Assembly: GCA_017795045.1 (NCBI GenBank) | Contig: CP051244.1 | Span: forward strand, 196,009 to 260,008 | Source of the DNA: Allomuricauda sp. | Lineage (GTDB): Bacteria; Bacteroidota; Bacteroidia; Flavobacteriales; Flavobacteriaceae | DNA: 64,000 nucleotides | Direction of reading: 5' to 3' | In this document: piece by piece, positions 61,685 to 64,000 of the stretch | How the letters are laid out: the number at the start of each line of letters is the position of its first letter | How positions within the stretch are numbered: position 1 is the stretch's first letter | Translations under genes and position numbers: made by a program | The notes under the pieces: model-generated | What the model was told of the DNA's origin: nothing | Database searches by the model: none | What the model saw: the letters and a program-made list of their open reading frames with translations, nothing else

Positions 61685-62419
61685 TTAGGTGCTAGTACCC
61701 GTACTATTTTTTAGAAGTTCCTGCCTTCCGGTGACATTGAGCTTGCCATAGATACTGGTAATATGGCTCTTAACGGTGCTCAAGCTTATAAATAGCTCGT
61801 TGGCAATTTCTTTGTTGCTCTTGCCCTGCACAATGAGGCCATGTACCAAAGTCTCCTGCCTGCTCAATTGTGGAGCACCTCCTTTTTTTCGCTTCGCGTA
61901 CTGGTACCACATAGTCAAGCCAAGAAAAAGTACCAGTAAAGCAAGGCCCACATTCAACCCCCTGCTCCATTGCAGTTCCCGTCCAAGGGCTTGCTGATTT
62001 AGATAAGCCAATTTCTCTTCAAGGAAACGGTATTCCAATGGCGCGATATCACTTTCCTTAAAATCAGTTAGCAACGAGGTGTAGTATGCTATATTTTCAG
62101 CAATATCCCTATCCAATAGATTCTTTTGGTCCAGAACCTTGATAGCGACCAGTTTCACCTTTAAAATATTCAGGGAATCCCGGGCATATCCTGTCAATTG
62201 ACTTTCTTTTTCCTTGGCTGATAAGGTGGAAGCCTCCAACTGGTCTTCAAAATATTTGAACTTTTTCCATTCTTGGGCGCTTAAGCCATCAGAAAGACTA
62301 TCTTTTTCAACCTCAAGTTGTTCCAAGGAAAACTTTGACTCCTTGGCATAGGAAGAAGAAATCGCCAAAAGCAAAAAAGCTCCGGCAAACAGGAATGTAA
62401 ATTTCAAGATTCTTCTCAT
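61685..62419 (-). CDS. Membrane-tethered LuxR-type regulator
   Basis: This has an N-terminal signal sequence (to about residue 25), an extracytoplasmic helical domain (about 26-150, charged, coiled-coil-like) and a single transmembrane helix (about 155-174). A cytoplasmic LuxR HTH follows (about 185-240, LSRQETLVHGLIVQGKSNKE, ISLSTVKSHITSIYGKL). It has no receiver domain. It looks like a one-component membrane-bound transcription factor that could sense an envelope signal directly. The receptor gene 59295-61625 downstream is an obvious candidate target. Confidence 0.82.
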   Translation of the reverse strand: MRRILKFTFLFAGAFLLLAISSSYAKESKFSLEQLEVEKDSLSDGLSAQEWKKFKYFEDQLEASTLSAKEKESQLTGYARDSLNILKVKLVAIKVLDQKNLLDRDIAENIAYYTSLLTDFKESDIAPLEYRFLEEKLAYLNQQALGRELQWSRGLNVGLALLVLFLGLTMWYQYAKRKKGGAPQLSRQETLVHGLIVQGKSNKEIANELFISLSTVKSHITSIYGKLNVTGRQELLKNSTGTST

Positions 62420-62441
62420 TTGGAATAAATTTCAGCAAAAA

Positions 62442-63515
62442 TCATAAGCTCCGCAAATCCAGTATAGCTGTAATGGCAGCATCCAAGGTCTGCTGCACCT
62501 TGGGGTCGGTACAATTGATCAACATGGAAACCACTACTTCTTCATCAGGATATACAAAAAAATTGGTGTAGGCCCCAACACTGCTGCCCACATGGCCCAC
62601 AAAATGCCTGCCTTGGGCATCTTGGCTCACTTGAAAGCCCAAACCATAATAGATGGACTTTCCATTGACTTCTTGTGCGGTCAAAAGTACATCATAGGTT
62701 TCCTTTTGAAGTAGTTTTTGGTCCAGAATGGCTTGCCCCAACCGAGCTACATCCTCGCTAGTGGATAAATACCCTCCTCCGGCAATCTTATAAAAATTAT
62801 CTACCGGAACCGATTTTTTAAAACACAGTGCTGTCTTGGTATACCATTGGGCCGAAGTACCCAAACCATCTGTCTTTGGTGGAAACGTATGCATCATACC
62901 CAGCGGATGCAGCACCTTTTGCTCCACATAGTCTTCAAAGGGCATACCACAGGCCTCTTGCATGGCCAAAGAGAGCAATACAAAATCAAAACTATTGTAC
63001 AGATACCCCCTTCCCGGCTCAAAGACCAAGGGATCATCTTGGAACACACTGATACTTTCCTTGATTCCAAAAGGCTGGTTCAGGGCATATTCCTTTCCGC
63101 GATAGCCACGGATACCCGCCGTATGACTTGCCAATTGGCGCAAGGTGAAATCATACTTTTTCTTTGGAAAATAAGGCACATGGCTATAAAACGAATCGTC
63201 CAAATTCAGAATTCCCTCCTCCGCCATCTTGCCCAAGGCCAATCCGGTAATGCATTTGGAAATACTGGCAATCCGAAACAAAGTGTCCTTGGGGTCTACT
63301 GGGATTTTCTCTTCCATACGGGCATAACCATATCCTTTTTGGAGCATGGGTTTGCCGTTTTTGAGAATGGTAATGGCCATGCCGGGGATTTGCCCTTCCA
63401 CAGTCAAGTTATGAAAGAGCGCATCTGCCCTTTCCCATCCTTGGAGTCCTTCAGGTGATTTAACCTTGGGGTCAGAAGAAAATAGTTTTTTTAAATACGA
63501 GAACACCGACTTCAA
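62442..63515 (-). CDS. Beta-lactamase-fold serine hydrolase (class C-like)
   Basis: This is a penicillin-recognising-fold hydrolase. The nucleophile motif SxxK is Ser84-Ile-Ser-Lys87 (RIASISKCITG), the second motif is Tyr-Asn-Ser at about 173-175 (RGYLYNSFD), and HVGSSVGAY is the likely HxG motif. Such proteins are mostly esterases or D-peptidases rather than true beta-lactamases. No clear signal peptide is present. The frame opens with TTG at 63515, preceded by a near-consensus -7 (TACTTTCG, 63536-63543). It lies 22 bp upstream of the LuxR-type gene. Confidence 0.82.
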   Translation of the reverse strand: MKSVFSYLKKLFSSDPKVKSPEGLQGWERADALFHNLTVEGQIPGMAITILKNGKPMLQKGYGYARMEEKIPVDPKDTLFRIASISKCITGLALGKMAEEGILNLDDSFYSHVPYFPKKKYDFTLRQLASHTAGIRGYRGKEYALNQPFGIKESISVFQDDPLVFEPGRGYLYNSFDFVLLSLAMQEACGMPFEDYVEQKVLHPLGMMHTFPPKTDGLGTSAQWYTKTALCFKKSVPVDNFYKIAGGGYLSTSEDVARLGQAILDQKLLQKETYDVLLTAQEVNGKSIYYGLGFQVSQDAQGRHFVGHVGSSVGAYTNFFVYPDEEVVVSMLINCTDPKVQQTLDAAITAILDLRSL

Positions 63516-63581
63516 AGGTCTAGGTTTGATATTCTCGAAAGTAATGAGAAATTAAGTCGTACCCAAGCTTGAAGCCAAGCA

Positions 63582-64000
63582 TCAATCTTTAAAAATCAAC
63601 TGGCCATTGAAGAGTTCCTCCACCTCAATCTCTGAAGGGCGGTTTACACTGATCACATCACCTGTACCACTGATTGTCCCACTAATACGCTGTTGTGGGT
63701 TGACAAAAATATCATTTGAGCCTCTATGGCTCAGCATCACCCTTTGGGCCACAAGGTTTTCAGCTTCTATTCTGGAATCCCCTGCGGCAATGGTCACATT
63801 AAAATCAGTGGTAGTCCCTACCAACTTAAAATAGGCGATACCATTTACTACAATACTGACCCTTTCGACATCCAATTGCAGATCAAAGGAACCATCCGTG
63901 GTCTCGGTTTCCGGATTATTGAAACTTTCGGTAATCAAGGATAGGTTTGGATATTGCAAGACTCCATCACTGGAAATTAAGAGTCCCGTACTGCTCCGTA
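63582..64000 (-). CDS. GIN/DUF2807-like beta-repeat protein, 5'-truncated by the window edge
   Basis: The frame is open to position 64000 (reading SSTGLLISSDGVLQYPNLSL upstream of the first internal TTG), so the N-terminus lies outside the window. The visible 139 residues are all-beta with short repeats (FDLQLDVERVSIVVNG, NVTIAAGDSRIEAENL, ISGTISGTGDVISV), typical of the GIN/DUF2807 adhesin-head-like fold of Bacteroidota surface proteins. Function is unknown. Confidence 0.65.
   Translation of the reverse strand, partial: RSSTGLLISSDGVLQYPNLSLITESFNNPETETTDGSFDLQLDVERVSIVVNGIAYFKLVGTTTDFNVTIAAGDSRIEAENLVAQRVMLSHRGSNDIFVNPQQRISGTISGTGDVISVNRPSEIEVEELFNGQLIFKD

Noticed and set aside
62442..63515. 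True class C beta-lactamase (resistance gene)
   Set aside because: The SxxK fold is present, but the protein lacks a clear signal peptide and the typical YxN/KTG context. It fits the broad esterase/peptidase group better.

Overview
The window is a chromosomal segment of a marine-type member of the Bacteroidota, most likely family Flavobacteriaceae. This is inferred from three gliding-motility genes (gldA, gldB, gldC), a PF14905-type outer-membrane beta-barrel receptor, DUF3857 and DUF5690 proteins, a long-tailed FtsZ, and many promoters with the Bacteroidota -7 element TANNTTTG instead of a sigma-70 -10 box. No prophage, insertion sequence or CRISPR array is visible. Coding density is high, with many 1-4 bp overlaps and convergent genes separated by only a few bases.

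Layout. 0.1-8.5 kb is an accessory catabolic region: a Tat-exported metallophosphoesterase, a DUF5690 multi-pass membrane protein, a divergent XRE-cupin regulator, an HpnZ-like (phosphonate-associated) alcohol dehydrogenase, a Tat-exported FAD oxidoreductase and a large lipoprotein resembling a glycoside hydrolase. At 8.8 kb there is a tRNA-Arg(UCG) with a terminator. 8.9-25.1 kb is a complete dcw (division and cell wall) cluster on the minus strand, mraZ-rsmH-ftsL-ftsI-murE-mraY-murD-ftsW-murG-murC-ftsQ-ftsA-ftsZ, followed by a yqeY homologue; mraZ has a 10-bp-phased repeat operator at its promoter. 25.3-31.5 kb holds housekeeping and motility genes: alpha/beta hydrolase, engB, pirin, gldC-gldB diverging from nadE, and a NarL-type regulator with Glu at the phospho-acceptor position. 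31.5-38 kb contains dnaG without zinc ligands, an AT-rich S9 peptidase, a HemG-like flavodoxin and several small proteins. 38-50.5 kb is a long minus-strand run: rsgA, dtd, three DUF3857/transglutaminase-like secreted proteins, mazG, aroA, queA, rlmN and a polyprenyl diphosphate synthase.

51-55.1 kb is an aromatic amino-acid operon, pheA-aminotransferase-tyrA-DAHP synthase/chorismate mutase. It is preceded by what reads as a complete ribosome-mediated attenuator: a 23-residue leader peptide packed with Phe, Tyr and Trp codons, an antiterminator arm, and an intrinsic terminator ending three bases before the pheA start. This is the most striking element of the window.

55.4-59.3 kb has gldA, a truncated haemoglobin with a cysteine-rich MarR regulator, a small thioredoxin-like protein and a PLP decarboxylase. 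Three near-identical 13-bp palindromes sit at the marR and thioredoxin promoters and form a probable small regulon. 59.3-64 kb carries a TonB-receptor-like barrel protein, a membrane-tethered LuxR-type regulator, a beta-lactamase-fold hydrolase and a 5'-truncated GIN-domain-like gene that runs off the right edge.
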